Source of the DNA: Casimicrobium huifangae
GTDB taxonomy: Bacteria > Pseudomonadota > Gammaproteobacteria > Burkholderiales > Casimicrobiaceae
Assembly (NCBI RefSeq): GCF_009746125.1
Contig: NZ_CP041352.1
Coordinates: 2,216,436 to 2,280,435 of the forward strand
Direction: 5' to 3'
DNA: 64,000 bases
The position numbers and the translations under genes were made by a program. Each line of letters begins with the position of its first letter. Positions within the stretch are counted from its first letter, which is position 1. This document shows, one piece after another, positions 29,474 to 39,229 of this stretch. The notes beneath the pieces were generated by a model, which had not been told where the DNA came from, made no database searches, and saw only the letters and a program-made list of their open reading frames with translations.

Positions 29474-30247
29474 ATGAGTGTTCGTAGCATGGCCGAGCGT
29501 GTGTTCGGCACCTTCAGTGTCGTTAGGCGTTTGCCGGCTCCTTTTGAGACGACGAGGATTGTTGCCAGCGGAAAAGTAGGCGGCCTCAAGTTCATCTTCA
29601 AGCGTTCCAGTGCTTGGGACGCTGAGCTGTTGAGAATCGCGCAACTACTTGTCCATCGTAGTGATGTGGTTTGGGACGTCGGCGCGAATGTTGGGCTATT
29701 TTCCTTAGCGGCCGCGTCGCTTGTAGGTGAAAGCGGCTCTGTCTTAGCAATAGAGGCCGACTTCGATGCCGTCTCACTGCTGCACAAAAGCCGCGTGTTG
29801 CTTTCAGGGGATCAGCAACTAAGAATTCTGCCCGCCGCCGTCGCCGACAAATTGGGTGTAGTTGAATTTGCGATCTCAAATCGGGCTCGCGCGTCTAATT
29901 CGATCGCAGGGTTTGGTTCAACCCAAACTGGCGGAGTGTCAGAGACGCGACTCGTTCCAAGCTTTGCCTTGGACGATCTTTTGCAAGTATTTCCGAAACC
30001 GAATGTCCTAAAAATCGACGTTGAAGGTGCTGAGTTACTTGTTCTGAATGGATCGACTCGCTTGCTTTCTGAAGTTCGACCAGCAATCTACTGTGAAGTG
30101 TCGTGTTCGACGGCAGAGAAAGTCACTGATCTTCTGACATCGGCCGGCTACAGACTCTGGGATGGAGCGACATTCTCTTCATCAAGCGACGATCCGATAT
30201 CGAAAGCCACTTTCAATACGGTGGCCCTTCCCGTCGAATACAGTTAG
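29474..30247 (+). CDS. FkbM-family SAM-dependent methyltransferase
   Basis: 257 residues. The SAM-binding motif VVWDVGANVGLFSLAA (about residue 65) is followed by an acidic residue in VLAIEADFDAV, and the FkbM signature NVLKIDVEGAELLVLNG lies near residue 180. FkbM proteins methylate sugars or polyketides; the substrate here is unknown. Base composition is lower than in the neighbours: bases 30001-30060 hold 26 G or C of 60 and 29521-29580 hold 33 of 60, and codons such as TTA, AGA and ACT are common. That suggests acquisition by transfer, though no mobile-element remnant is seen beside it. Confidence 0.88.
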   Translation: MSVRSMAERVFGTFSVVRRLPAPFETTRIVASGKVGGLKFIFKRSSAWDAELLRIAQLLVHRSDVVWDVGANVGLFSLAAASLVGESGSVLAIEADFDAVSLLHKSRVLLSGDQQLRILPAAVADKLGVVEFAISNRARASNSIAGFGSTQTGGVSETRLVPSFALDDLLQVFPKPNVLKIDVEGAELLVLNGSTRLLSEVRPAIYCEVSCSTAEKVTDLLTSAGYRLWDGATFSSSSDDPISKATFNTVALPVEYS

Positions 30248-30273
30248 CCCGTGAATCGCCAGCGTGGCCAAGG

Positions 30274-31125
30274 CTATACCGCCACCGGCACCACCCCACC
30301 CAGCTTCTCTGTAATCTCCCGCGCGGTATGCGCAACCAGCGGGCCGAGCTTGAGGATGCGCTCGTCGGTCAGGCGGGCGATGGGGCCGGCGAGCGAGATG
30401 GCGCCGAGCGGTTCGGCGAATTCGTCGTAGATCGGCGCCGCCACGCAGCGCAGCCCCATGGCGTTTTCCTCGTCGTCGTAGCTGTAGCCGCGAGCGCGGA
30501 TGGCGGCGAACTGCTGGCGCAGTTTGTCGGGGTCGGTGATGGTTTTTGACGTCAGCTGTACCAGGTTGGAATTGCGCAGCACGATCGCCAGCTCGTCTTC
30601 GGGCAACGCCGCCAGCATCGCCTTGCCCGATCCGCTCGCGTGCGCGGGGATACGCGAGCCCAGGCGCACCAGCATGCGCATGACCTCGTGGCATTGCACC
30701 TGGCCGATGAAGCAGGCGTAGGTGCCGTCGAGAATCGAGAGGTTGGCGGTCTCGCCCGAGGCCTCCATCAGCTTGCGCAGATAAGGGTGGCTTTCGCCAA
30801 CGAAGTCGCGGGTGGAGACGAATGCGCAGCCAACGCGATAGGTCTTGAGGCCGACGTACCAAAGGCCGGATTCCTTGGCCTGATAAACAAAGCCCATGTC
30901 GGCCAGCGTGTTGAGCAGGCGGTGCGCAGTAGAGGGCGGTAGGCTGACGCGGCTGGAAATCTCGGTAAGCGTGATACCGCCTTCGGTTTCGGCCAGCTTT
31001 TCCAGCAGTGTCAGACCGCGCGTCAGGCTTTGCACGCCGCCGCTGGCGGATGCCGCGCCGGCACCGCGTGCACGGCGGCCGGCCGGAGCGGCCGTGTCGG
31101 CATGGAAGGGGGTGCGGGACGGCAT
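30274..31125 (-). CDS. IclR-family transcriptional regulator
   Basis: 283 residues. The winged helix-turn-helix (about residues 33-90) reads GLTLLEKLAETEGGITLTEI then VSLPPSTAHRLLNTLADMGF, standard for IclR. The effector-binding domain follows, with GSRIPAHASGSGKAMLAALP and, near the C-terminus, GAISLAGPIARLTDERI. The N-terminal 30 residues are Ala/Gly/Arg-rich and probably disordered. No catabolic operon lies next to it in this window, so its target is unclear; a palindrome upstream suggests autoregulation. Confidence 0.92.
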   Translation of the reverse strand: MPSRTPFHADTAAPAGRRARGAGAASASGGVQSLTRGLTLLEKLAETEGGITLTEISSRVSLPPSTAHRLLNTLADMGFVYQAKESGLWYVGLKTYRVGCAFVSTRDFVGESHPYLRKLMEASGETANLSILDGTYACFIGQVQCHEVMRMLVRLGSRIPAHASGSGKAMLAALPEDELAIVLRNSNLVQLTSKTITDPDKLRQQFAAIRARGYSYDDEENAMGLRCVAAPIYDEFAEPLGAISLAGPIARLTDERILKLGPLVAHTAREITEKLGGVVPVAV

Positions 31126-31149
31126 GGCGGTTCCTTGGTCAGAGCTGCG

Positions 31150-31181
31150 CTCGAAAATTCGAGTCTAACGAATCCCGTTCG
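31150..31181. promoter_or_regulatory. candidate operator upstream of the IclR gene
   Basis: A perfect inverted repeat CTCGAA-AA-TTCGAG (31150-31163) begins 24 bases before the IclR start codon. It is followed by a second symmetric motif CGAA-N5-TTCG (31169-31181). The shared TTCGAG-type half-sites and the position suit autoregulation by the IclR protein, but this is inference. Confidence 0.4.
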
Positions 31182-31299
31182 AGCGTGAAAACAAGTTTCG
31201 CAGGCCGGAACTGCGTCTGCGCGCCGGCAGCGACGGCGACCGCCGGACGCCGTGCAAGGTCAGCAACACGCTAAAGACGCAGAGAAAACGCCAGAAAGA

Positions 31300-31359
31300 T
31301 CGACTTTCGGCCAAATCACCGCCTGAGCCCAACGCCATCAAGGCCTTCAGCGAAAAGCC
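31300..31359. repeat. dispersed intergenic repeat, copy 3 (single arm)
   Basis: A 60-base arm with TCGACTTTCG at its start, AGCCC at positions 27-31 and AAAAGCC at its end, matching the other three arms without gaps. Only the bases nearest the centre (GAAAGATCGA) suggest a left arm here; the GGGCT block is absent, so this copy appears to be a half element. It ends 9 bases beyond the glnE stop codon. The remainder of the IclR-glnE gap outside this and the operator shows no gene. Confidence 0.75.
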
Positions 31360-31368
31360 ATTGACCGG

Positions 31369-34008
31369 TCACGGCGCCATCACCGCGTCGTAAAACGACC
31401 GGATCGCGCTGCGTTCGTCAGCGAGTTCGGTCAGCGGCACTGCGGCGCGTTCGGCGCCCTGCAGTCGGATGGCGTGCTGCCGCGAGCGCAGCGTGCGGTA
31501 GGCGTTGGCGGCGGCCAGCCCGGCCTCGGCGGTGACCAGGCCGAGTTCTCCGGCGCGAATCGCCAGCGCAATATTGCCGTGGTCGGCGCGCATGGTGGGC
31601 TGCACGGCGCCATAGCGCAGCACCAGCGCCTGCACGGCAAACTCCATGTCGACCAGACCACCGTTGTCGTGCTTCAGGTCGAACAGTTCGCTGGCCTTGC
31701 GGTTGGGATGGCCTTCCGCGACCCGGGCGCGCATTTCGATTACGTCGGCGCGCAGCTTCGGCCAGTCGCGCGGCCGGGCGATGATCTCGTTGCGGATACG
31801 TTCAAACTCGGCGCCCGTTGCTGCATCGCCGGCGGCGAAGCGGGCGCGGGTCAGCGCCTGATGCTCCCAGGTCCAGGCTTTGTCGCGCTGATACTCGGCA
31901 AAGGCGCTGACGGTGGACAACAGCAGGCCAGCGGCGCCATCCGGCCGCAACCGGACATCGATATCGTAGGCGCGCCCCGCAGCGGTCATCGTCGTCAGCC
32001 AGCTCTGCAGCCGTTGCGCGACACGGGTGAGCTGGTCGCGATGTTCGACGGCGTCGTCCGGCATCAAAAAGATCAGGTCGAGGTCGCTGGCATAGCCGAG
32101 CTCCTTGCCGCCCCAGCGGCCATAGGCAATGACGGCGAGACGTGCCGAGTCGGGCAGTTTTGCCGCGCGCAGCAGGTGTGCAAGCGTGACTTCCACCACC
32201 GCGTCTGCAAGCGCTGACAGATGATCAGAGAGGATTTCCAGGGGCAGCAGACCGGCAATGTCCTTCAGCAGCAGGCGGAAGGTTTCGTTCTGCTGGAAGT
32301 GCCGGATGTCGTCGATCGCGCGCTCAGCGTCGTCGCCGGCCGCATTGAAGCGCGCTGCCAGATCGCGGCGCCACGCCTGATAGTCGATCGCTGTGGCCAG
32401 CGTGCGGCCGTCCATCAGTTCGTCAAGCAGCAACGGGTGGCGGGTAACGTAGCGCAGCGCCCAGTCACTGGCTGCGGCGAGGTCAATCACCCGGTCCAGC
32501 ACCTGCGGCCGTTCAATCATCAGCGCCAGATAACTTGACCGCGAGGCCACCGCCAGCAGCAGATCGAGCGTGCGTTTGCAGGCTGCGTCGGGGAGCGGCG
32601 TGCGGGCGGCGTAGGTGAAGGTCGCCTGTACCAGGCGCCGAAAGCGCTCACCGCTGGCCGCCGGCAGGGCGCGCACGCGGGTGCCGTCAAGCGTGGTGCT
32701 GATGTAGGCGGCAGTGCCTTCGGCATCGGCATAGCCAGCCGTAGCAAGCGTTGCAGCATCCACCCCCGCTCCGGTGGGCGGCGCTGAGGCTGGAGCAGCG
32801 GTGCTGGCGGCGATACGCGCAGCGGTGTCGTCACTGACACCGAATGCGCCAGTCAGGGTGCCATCGAAGAAGGCGGCGACGTCGCTGCGGGTGCGTTCGA
32901 GCTGGGCATCGAGCGCCGCCGCGCTGCCAAAGCCGAGGGCGAGGGCCAGTTCGTTACGCTCGGCAGCGTCGCGCGGCAACATCTGCGTCTGCTGATCGTC
33001 GCGGTATTGCAGCACATGCTCAATGCGACGCAGCAGGGCGTAGTGCTGCGCCAGCGTCTCAGCCTGCGTTGCGGTGATGTTGCCTGCGCGTGCCAGCGCG
33101 TTTAGTGCCGGCACCGTCGGTTTGGCGCGCAATGCGGGGTCACGTCCGCCACGAACCAGCTGCCGGAGCTGGGCGCCGAACTCCAGTTCGCGGATGCCGC
33201 CGCGGCCCAGCTTGATGTTGTTGGCGTCATTCTTTTCGGCGCGCAACTGCGCGTGCAACTCGCGCATGCCGGCCACCGCATCGAAGTCGAGATAGCGGCG
33301 AAACACGAAGGGCGTGGTCAACGCAGCCAGCGCCGGTCCGAGCGTGCCGCATGCCACCCGTGCCTTCAGCCACGCCAGCCGCTCCCACATGCGGCCTTGA
33401 GCAACGAAATACTGCTCCAGAAAATCGAGCGAGGGCACCATTGGACCGGCGTCGCCATAGGGCCGCAAGCGGGTATCGACGCGGAATACGAACTCGCCGT
33501 CGATCTCCTGATTGAGCGATCGGGTGACGCGCCGCGCCAGCAGGTTGAGCGAATCCATCGCGTCGGCGTCCGGTTCATCACAAATGAACACGATATCGAT
33601 ATCGGACGAGGCATTCAGCTCCTGTGCTCCCAGCTTTCCCATCGCAACGGTAGAGAAGCCGCAGGGTGGCTGCACGCTGCCAAAGATGGTCTGGCTATGC
33701 GCCGCGGTGGCGCCGGTCAGCGCGAGATCAGCAAAATCGGATAAATCAGTGACCAGTTCATCAAGAGGCGCCGCTTTGACCAGATCCCGCAGCACGGTAC
33801 GCAGCATCAATTCACGGCGCATGCGGCGCAGAATGTCGTCTATGGTGCTTGCGTCGGTTGTTGCCAGTTCGCGACGCCACGCCGGCAGCGGCGGGCGCTC
33901 GTCAATGCTGGCCACGACACGCTCGTACAGGCTCGCGTCACGTCGCGCCACGCGTTGCGCGAACCGGCTGTAGTTGAACGCAATCGCGCTCGGCTGAGTC
34001 TGATCCAT
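31369..34008 (-). CDS. glnE: bifunctional glutamine synthetase adenylyltransferase/adenylyl-removing enzyme
   Basis: 879 residues, slightly shorter than the 946 of the E. coli enzyme. It has two nucleotidyltransferase domains: the N-terminal adenylyl-removase with NASSDIDIVFICDEPD (about residue 135) and the C-terminal adenylyltransferase with ELGYASDLDLIFLMPDD (about residue 645). The paired Asp residues of both metal sites are present. The enzyme adds or removes AMP on glutamine synthetase in response to PII protein and glutamine. It diverges from yhdP, with only 34 bases between the start codons. Confidence 0.97.
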   Translation of the reverse strand: MDQTQPSAIAFNYSRFAQRVARRDASLYERVVASIDERPPLPAWRRELATTDASTIDDILRRMRRELMLRTVLRDLVKAAPLDELVTDLSDFADLALTGATAAHSQTIFGSVQPPCGFSTVAMGKLGAQELNASSDIDIVFICDEPDADAMDSLNLLARRVTRSLNQEIDGEFVFRVDTRLRPYGDAGPMVPSLDFLEQYFVAQGRMWERLAWLKARVACGTLGPALAALTTPFVFRRYLDFDAVAGMRELHAQLRAEKNDANNIKLGRGGIRELEFGAQLRQLVRGGRDPALRAKPTVPALNALARAGNITATQAETLAQHYALLRRIEHVLQYRDDQQTQMLPRDAAERNELALALGFGSAAALDAQLERTRSDVAAFFDGTLTGAFGVSDDTAARIAASTAAPASAPPTGAGVDAATLATAGYADAEGTAAYISTTLDGTRVRALPAASGERFRRLVQATFTYAARTPLPDAACKRTLDLLLAVASRSSYLALMIERPQVLDRVIDLAAASDWALRYVTRHPLLLDELMDGRTLATAIDYQAWRRDLAARFNAAGDDAERAIDDIRHFQQNETFRLLLKDIAGLLPLEILSDHLSALADAVVEVTLAHLLRAAKLPDSARLAVIAYGRWGGKELGYASDLDLIFLMPDDAVEHRDQLTRVAQRLQSWLTTMTAAGRAYDIDVRLRPDGAAGLLLSTVSAFAEYQRDKAWTWEHQALTRARFAAGDAATGAEFERIRNEIIARPRDWPKLRADVIEMRARVAEGHPNRKASELFDLKHDNGGLVDMEFAVQALVLRYGAVQPTMRADHGNIALAIRAGELGLVTAEAGLAAANAYRTLRSRQHAIRLQGAERAAVPLTELADERSAIRSFYDAVMAP

Positions 34009-34042
34009 GACGGCAAATTAACGTCGATACAATGCCTTGAGT

Positions 34043-37000
34043 ATGCAGGAGAAAGCCGGTTCTGCCGCTGACAGTGGCGCCCCCCGTGCGGAGCCGGAGC
34101 ACCCGTCGCCGAAGTGCGTGCCGTTGTGGCGTCGCTGGACCGGTCACGGCATCCGGCTGACCTTCTGGTCGGTGCTGGCGCTGACGCTGCTGTTTGCCGG
34201 CGCCGTGGCGGTAACCCGCTTCTGGCTGGTGCCGAATGCCGACAGCTTCCGCCCCCGGGTCGTCGAGGAGCTGACCCGCCTGTCCGGGCAGCGCGTCGTC
34301 ATTGGCGGCTTTCAGGCCGGCTGGAACGGCTGGTCGCCCGAACTGAAGATGACGCGGCTGCAGATGCTCGATGCCCGCGGCCGTACCTTGCTGCAACTGC
34401 CCGAGGTGGACACCACGATCTCGTGGCGCTCGCTGTTTTTCTTCGAGCCGCGCCTGAGCGCGCTCACGGTGCGGGCGCCGCGAGTTATTGTGCGTCGCAC
34501 CGCCGAGAACGCGCTGACGGTGGCCGGTATCGACCTTGATCTCTCGGCGCAGACTGAAGGCGATAGCGGCCTGATCGAATGGCTGCTCAAGCAGCGGCTG
34601 GTGCAAATCGCTGGCGGCGAGGTCGAGTGGCAGGATGAGTGGCGCAAGCTGCCGCCACTGCGTCTTCGCAATGTGAACATCCGCCTGCAGAATGACGGTC
34701 GCAGGCATAGCGTCGGCATGACCGCAGTCCCGCCGACCGAGCTCGCTGCGCCGCTAGACCTGCGCTGTGAGTTCACCGGGACCGACCTGCGCAAAGTCAG
34801 TGATTGGGATGGCCTGGCCTATTTGCGTGCCGACTACGCCAATATCGGAACGCTCAGTCGCTACTTCCCGCTGCCGGTGCAGATTTCGCGCGGCGAGGGC
34901 GGCATGCAGGTGTGGTTCGAATTTGATGACGGCAAGCCGGTCGCCGTGACCACCGACATGGTGGTTCGCAACGCGAGGCTGCAATTGCCGTCAACGGCTT
35001 CCGGTGCGTTCAGCGCGGAAAGCGCGCCGGCGGCACCCGGCAGTGCCTTGGCGGGGGCGACCACCGCAGCGCCGCCGAATGCCGCGATGGCGCCGGAGCC
35101 GATTGATTTGCACACCCTGAGCGGTCGTCTGTCGTGGCGTGAAAAGCGTATCAGCGGCAGCGATCCGGCCAGCGCAGTCACCCAGCAGCGATGGTCGGTA
35201 CGTGATCTCGTGGCGGTGACTACCAGCGGCCTGCATGCGCCATCGAGCAACGGCGAAGTGCTGGTTGACTATCGTGGCGGACAAGTCACCGGTGGCGCAT
35301 TGCGGGCTCCAGCCATTGATGTTGGCGCCGCGACACCGTTGCTGAAAACCTTGCCACTGCCGGCAGATGTCGTCACGCGCTGGTTGTCATTGCAGCCGAC
35401 AGGACATCTGCGCAATATCGACCTGCGTTGGCGCGACGACGGCGAGCAGTCGAGACTGGGCCGTTTTCACGCAGAGGGAGCCATTGATCTTGACGGCCTC
35501 AGCTGGCGCGCGCAAGGCAGCCTGCCGGGCGTTTCCGGCCTGAGTGCTCGGTTTACCGGTTCAACGCGCGAGGGCGAGGTTCGTCTTGCGGTGGGAGAAG
35601 CGGCGCCGACAGAGGGCAAACGCAACCCATTGGCCTTGCCGACGACGGCCAAAGCCGCGAAAGCGACTGACGCGAAGCAACCGCTCGCGCTCGACTTCGG
35701 CTCTACCTTCAGCGCCCCGCTGTCGTTCGATGCGTTTCGCGGCAAGCTGGCATGGAAGCGGTCCGTTGCTGCCGATGGCAGCGTCAACCTCCACGTGGAT
35801 GCGTCGGACATGGAGGTTGGCAACGCTGACGCGCTCGCGAAGTTTGCTGGCAGCTGGGACAACGACAAACTGGGGCCGGGGGTATCAAACATCAGCGGAA
35901 CGCTGGTTCGGGCCGATGCCACTTCCGTCCATCGCTATCTGCCCACCAGCGTCAGCGCCCATACGCGCGAATGGCTGCGACAGGCCATCGTCAAGGGCGA
36001 CGCGAAGGACGCCAGGTTCATCGTCAAAGGCGCCTTGTGGCACTTTCCGTTTCACAACGACCAGCATGGTGTATTCGAGATCGACGCCCAGGTCGCAGGC
36101 GGCATCCTTGACTACGCCGATCGCTGGCCACGTGCCGAATCGATCAACACCCGCCTGCTGTTTCGCGGCAGCAGCCTGCATGCGCAGGTGGCTGGCGCCG
36201 TGATTGCGGGCGTGCCCGTCGCAGCCACCGAAGTCAAAATTACCGACATGAGCGGATCGCCCGCCGTGCTGGACATCAAGGGCGGCGCCGCTGGTCCCAT
36301 GGACGCCTTCCTGCACTGGGTGGTGGCCAGCCCGGTCAATGGCTGGCTGGATGGCTTTCTGGCCAACGCCAAGGCGACCGGCAATGCGCGGCTTAGCCTG
36401 AGCATGAGCATGCCGCTCGACGACACCGAGAAAACGCAGCTCAACGGTGAACTCACTCTGGCGGGCAATCGTATTGACCTTGGTGGCGACATCCCGGTCC
36501 TTGACGGGGTCAACGGACGGTTGCGTTTCACCCAGGCGGAGGTGCGTGCCACTGATGTCGCCGCCGAGGCGCTTGGCGGACCGTTGCGGTTGTCGATCGG
36601 TACCGAGGCGGGACGCGTGAAGGCACACGCCAGTGGAACCGCCATGCTGGAACGTGTACGCGAGCGTTACGCCTATCCGCTCGTCGAACAACTTGCAGGC
36701 AGCGTGCAGTGGCAGCTTGACTTCACTCAACCTTCGAAGCCACTGGCCAACGCGCAGGCTGCAACGGCTGCCGCCGACGGTGGACTGCAGCTCACGGCAA
36801 CCACGCTGCAGCCGCGCTGGCCGCTCGACAGCATCATGCAGGTGGGTACGACACCCCGGGACGTAACGGTGCCGATCAAGGCGGCCCTGGTGCGCACATC
36901 GCTTGAGCGCGGACGAGATCGCGTCACGGTAGACATCCCCGGACAATTGCATTCAATCCTCGAACGGTCGGCGCCGTCGGCCTCGGGTCTGCGTACGGTT

Positions 37001-38320
37001 GAACGGGCAACGCTGGACCTTGGCACCCAGCGCACTGCCTTGCCGGCCCGGGGCTACGCACTGCGCGGTGACCTTGCGCGCATTGACGCCGACGTGGCGA
37101 TGGCATTGCTGACGACGGCATCGGCGACCGGAGGCAAGGCCGTTGGTGGCCTGACCAGCGAAAGCAGCAGCGCCGACTTTGTCAACATCAACCTTCGCGC
37201 CAGTGAGGCTGTGCTTTACGGCCATCGTTTCAACGACGTCTCGTTGCGGGCACAGCCATCAGGCCAGCGATGGCGGCTGGCGCTGCGCAGCAAGGAGGCG
37301 ACCGGCGCGATCGCGCTCGACACTCATGCCGACACCGGTGCAGTGGATGCTGTGTCCATCCGGCTGCAGCGCCTGTCGTTCCCGGCGGCGGTGACACCCG
37401 CGCCCGGCAGCCCGCTGGCGCCGGCGACGGCCAACGCAGCTGCGCAGGGCTCAACCCGGTGGCCGAAACTCGAATTGGTTGCCGATGCTTTCGTCAGCGA
37501 AGGGCGTGACCTCGGCAAACTGGAAGTAAAGGCACAGCCAGCGCGTGATGAATGGCAGATCGAACAGGTCAAACTGTCGAGCAGCGATGGCAGTATCGAG
37601 GCGAAAGGGCGATGGCGTCCGGCAGCTCCAACCGCTGCCGTGCCGACCGCAGTCGGCGATACCGAAGTGGATGTTGCGCTGCGCTGGAACGATGCCGGCA
37701 AGTTCATGAACCGTTTCGGCCTGCCGAAGGGCGTCGAGCGCGGGTCCGGCACCTTGTCGGGCACGCTGCATTGGGCTGGGAGCCCGTCGCAGTTCAACTA
37801 CGCCCGACTGGGTGGCAAATTCACGCTGGAGACTGCCGGTGGGCGATTCACCGAGATGGAGCCTGGCATCGCGAAGTTGCTGGGCGTGTTGTCGCTGCAA
37901 TCACTGCCACGCCGACTAACCTTTAACTTTGATGACCTGTTCGGCAAGGGGTTTGCGTTCGACGAAGTGAAGGCCGAGGTTGCCATCGCCGATGGCGTTG
38001 CACGCACGGATGGCTTTGCGATCAACGGCCCGTCCGCTCGCGTGCAGATTCGCGGCAGTGCCGATATCAACCGCGAAACGCAGGACTTGCAGGTGCGCGT
38101 CTATCCCAGCCTGTCGACGGCGACGGCCATTGGTATCGGGCTGGTGACGGCAAACCCCGCCATCGGCGCAGCGGCGCTGCTGGGCCAGAAGCTGGCTCGC
38201 GACCCGATCGAGCGCATGCTGATGCAGGAGTTCGAAGTGAAGGGAACGTGGACCAATCCCGACGTCAAGCAGACGCGGGCTATCGCCAGTGGCACCACGC
38301 CATCGACCGCGACGCAGTGA
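34043..38320 (+). CDS. yhdP: large AsmA-like membrane protein, YhdP family
   Basis: 1425 residues. One transmembrane helix near the N-terminus (about residues 37-58, LTFWSVLALTLLFAGAVAVT) is followed by a very long beta-rich periplasmic region and a C-terminal AsmA-like domain (GRFTEMEPGIAKLLGVLSLQ, then GSADINRETQDLQVRVYP). This architecture matches YhdP, which with TamB and YdbH is implicated in carrying phospholipids from inner to outer membrane. An Ala/Pro-rich linker lies near residues 325-350. ATG 34043 is preferred to TTG 34037. Pairing with glnE is common in betaproteobacteria. Confidence 0.88.
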   Translation: MQEKAGSAADSGAPRAEPEHPSPKCVPLWRRWTGHGIRLTFWSVLALTLLFAGAVAVTRFWLVPNADSFRPRVVEELTRLSGQRVVIGGFQAGWNGWSPELKMTRLQMLDARGRTLLQLPEVDTTISWRSLFFFEPRLSALTVRAPRVIVRRTAENALTVAGIDLDLSAQTEGDSGLIEWLLKQRLVQIAGGEVEWQDEWRKLPPLRLRNVNIRLQNDGRRHSVGMTAVPPTELAAPLDLRCEFTGTDLRKVSDWDGLAYLRADYANIGTLSRYFPLPVQISRGEGGMQVWFEFDDGKPVAVTTDMVVRNARLQLPSTASGAFSAESAPAAPGSALAGATTAAPPNAAMAPEPIDLHTLSGRLSWREKRISGSDPASAVTQQRWSVRDLVAVTTSGLHAPSSNGEVLVDYRGGQVTGGALRAPAIDVGAATPLLKTLPLPADVVTRWLSLQPTGHLRNIDLRWRDDGEQSRLGRFHAEGAIDLDGLSWRAQGSLPGVSGLSARFTGSTREGEVRLAVGEAAPTEGKRNPLALPTTAKAAKATDAKQPLALDFGSTFSAPLSFDAFRGKLAWKRSVAADGSVNLHVDASDMEVGNADALAKFAGSWDNDKLGPGVSNISGTLVRADATSVHRYLPTSVSAHTREWLRQAIVKGDAKDARFIVKGALWHFPFHNDQHGVFEIDAQVAGGILDYADRWPRAESINTRLLFRGSSLHAQVAGAVIAGVPVAATEVKITDMSGSPAVLDIKGGAAGPMDAFLHWVVASPVNGWLDGFLANAKATGNARLSLSMSMPLDDTEKTQLNGELTLAGNRIDLGGDIPVLDGVNGRLRFTQAEVRATDVAAEALGGPLRLSIGTEAGRVKAHASGTAMLERVRERYAYPLVEQLAGSVQWQLDFTQPSKPLANAQAATAAADGGLQLTATTLQPRWPLDSIMQVGTTPRDVTVPIKAALVRTSLERGRDRVTVDIPGQLHSILERSAPSASGLRTVERATLDLGTQRTALPARGYALRGDLARIDADVAMALLTTASATGGKAVGGLTSESSSADFVNINLRASEAVLYGHRFNDVSLRAQPSGQRWRLALRSKEATGAIALDTHADTGAVDAVSIRLQRLSFPAAVTPAPGSPLAPATANAAAQGSTRWPKLELVADAFVSEGRDLGKLEVKAQPARDEWQIEQVKLSSSDGSIEAKGRWRPAAPTAAVPTAVGDTEVDVALRWNDAGKFMNRFGLPKGVERGSGTLSGTLHWAGSPSQFNYARLGGKFTLETAGGRFTEMEPGIAKLLGVLSLQSLPRRLTFNFDDLFGKGFAFDEVKAEVAIADGVARTDGFAINGPSARVQIRGSADINRETQDLQVRVYPSLSTATAIGIGLVTANPAIGAAALLGQKLARDPIERMLMQEFEVKGTWTNPDVKQTRAIASGTTPSTATQ

Positions 38321-38362
38321 TTGCCGGCGTCGGAGTGATTGCAGAAATGACGCGAGCAAGTC

Positions 38363-39229
38363 TTACCGGCGCGCTGGCAGAAACAGCTCCGGCTCGACGC
38401 TGGTCCCGTTGAGGTAGACCGACCAGTGCAGATGCGGCCCGCTGGCGCGCCCGGTAGCGCCTGATCTCGCGACGGCCTGACCTTTGCGCACGCTATCGCC
38501 CACCCTTGCATCCCATTCGCTGAGATGGCAAAACAGGCTCAGCAGGCCATTGCCATGGTCGATGAACATCGTCTTGCCACAAAAGTAGTAGTCGCCGATG
38601 TCGAGGATTACGCCGTCGGCGGGCGCAAGGACGGCAGTTCCCGTCATCACCGCGACATCCAACCCGGCATGTGGTGCCCGCGGCTTGCCGTTCAGTACAC
38701 GGGAGCCGCCAAAGCGCCCCGACAACCGACCCTTGGCAGGCTGCACGAAGGCGGCATCCGTCGCCGCTGTCTCGCGCCACTGCGAACGCACGACTTTCAG
38801 GTGCGCCGACTCGCGTTCGATGCGAGCCATGACATCGGCGGGCGGCTCGACCATTGCCTGGTCGCGCAAGGTGACATGCTGCACCGGGTAGCGCTTGGGT
38901 TTGACGGTGAATGTGATGGTCCTGGCCGCGCCGTCGGCACTCCGAACGTCGACTTGTTGCTCGCCGGGTTGGAGCGACAGCGGCAACCCGACGGCGGCAA
39001 CCCACTGCGTGGCCTGCCTGCTGACCCACACCGGCACGCCGTCACGGCTCACCGCTGGCCTGGGTTCGGTGGCGTCGCCCACGTGCAGCAGCGCCACGCC
39101 GCCAGGTACGCGGGACTCGCGGGGCAGGGCGCCCGCGTGTCCAACGCCTGCGATGAGTGCGGCACCGGCGAGCACCGCTGACAGCTTCCACGTTGCCCTC
39201 GCGCTCCAGTCAATACAGGCGAACCTCAT
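38363..39229 (-). CDS. M23/LytM-domain murein peptidase
   Basis: 288 residues. A hydrophobic N-terminus (about 14-33) is probably a signal peptide. Then comes an immunoglobulin-like N-terminal domain (LSLQPGEQQVDVRSADG) and a C-terminal LytM domain. Zinc ligands are His187 and Asp191 in HAGLDVA and His268 in HLHW, with the general-base candidate His266. The motif GRLSGRFGGSRVLNGKPR leads into the active site. It should cleave peptidoglycan cross-links in the periplasm. Its ATG directly abuts the stop of the Smr gene (TAGATG), so the two are co-transcribed, though no functional link is known. Confidence 0.9.
   Translation of the reverse strand: MRFACIDWSARATWKLSAVLAGAALIAGVGHAGALPRESRVPGGVALLHVGDATEPRPAVSRDGVPVWVSRQATQWVAAVGLPLSLQPGEQQVDVRSADGAARTITFTVKPKRYPVQHVTLRDQAMVEPPADVMARIERESAHLKVVRSQWRETAATDAAFVQPAKGRLSGRFGGSRVLNGKPRAPHAGLDVAVMTGTAVLAPADGVILDIGDYYFCGKTMFIDHGNGLLSLFCHLSEWDARVGDSVRKGQAVARSGATGRASGPHLHWSVYLNGTSVEPELFLPARR

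Noticed and set aside
35885-36952. 355-codon open frame antisense to yhdP
   Set aside because: Shadow of a real gene with codon-position GC bias; no recognisable protein.
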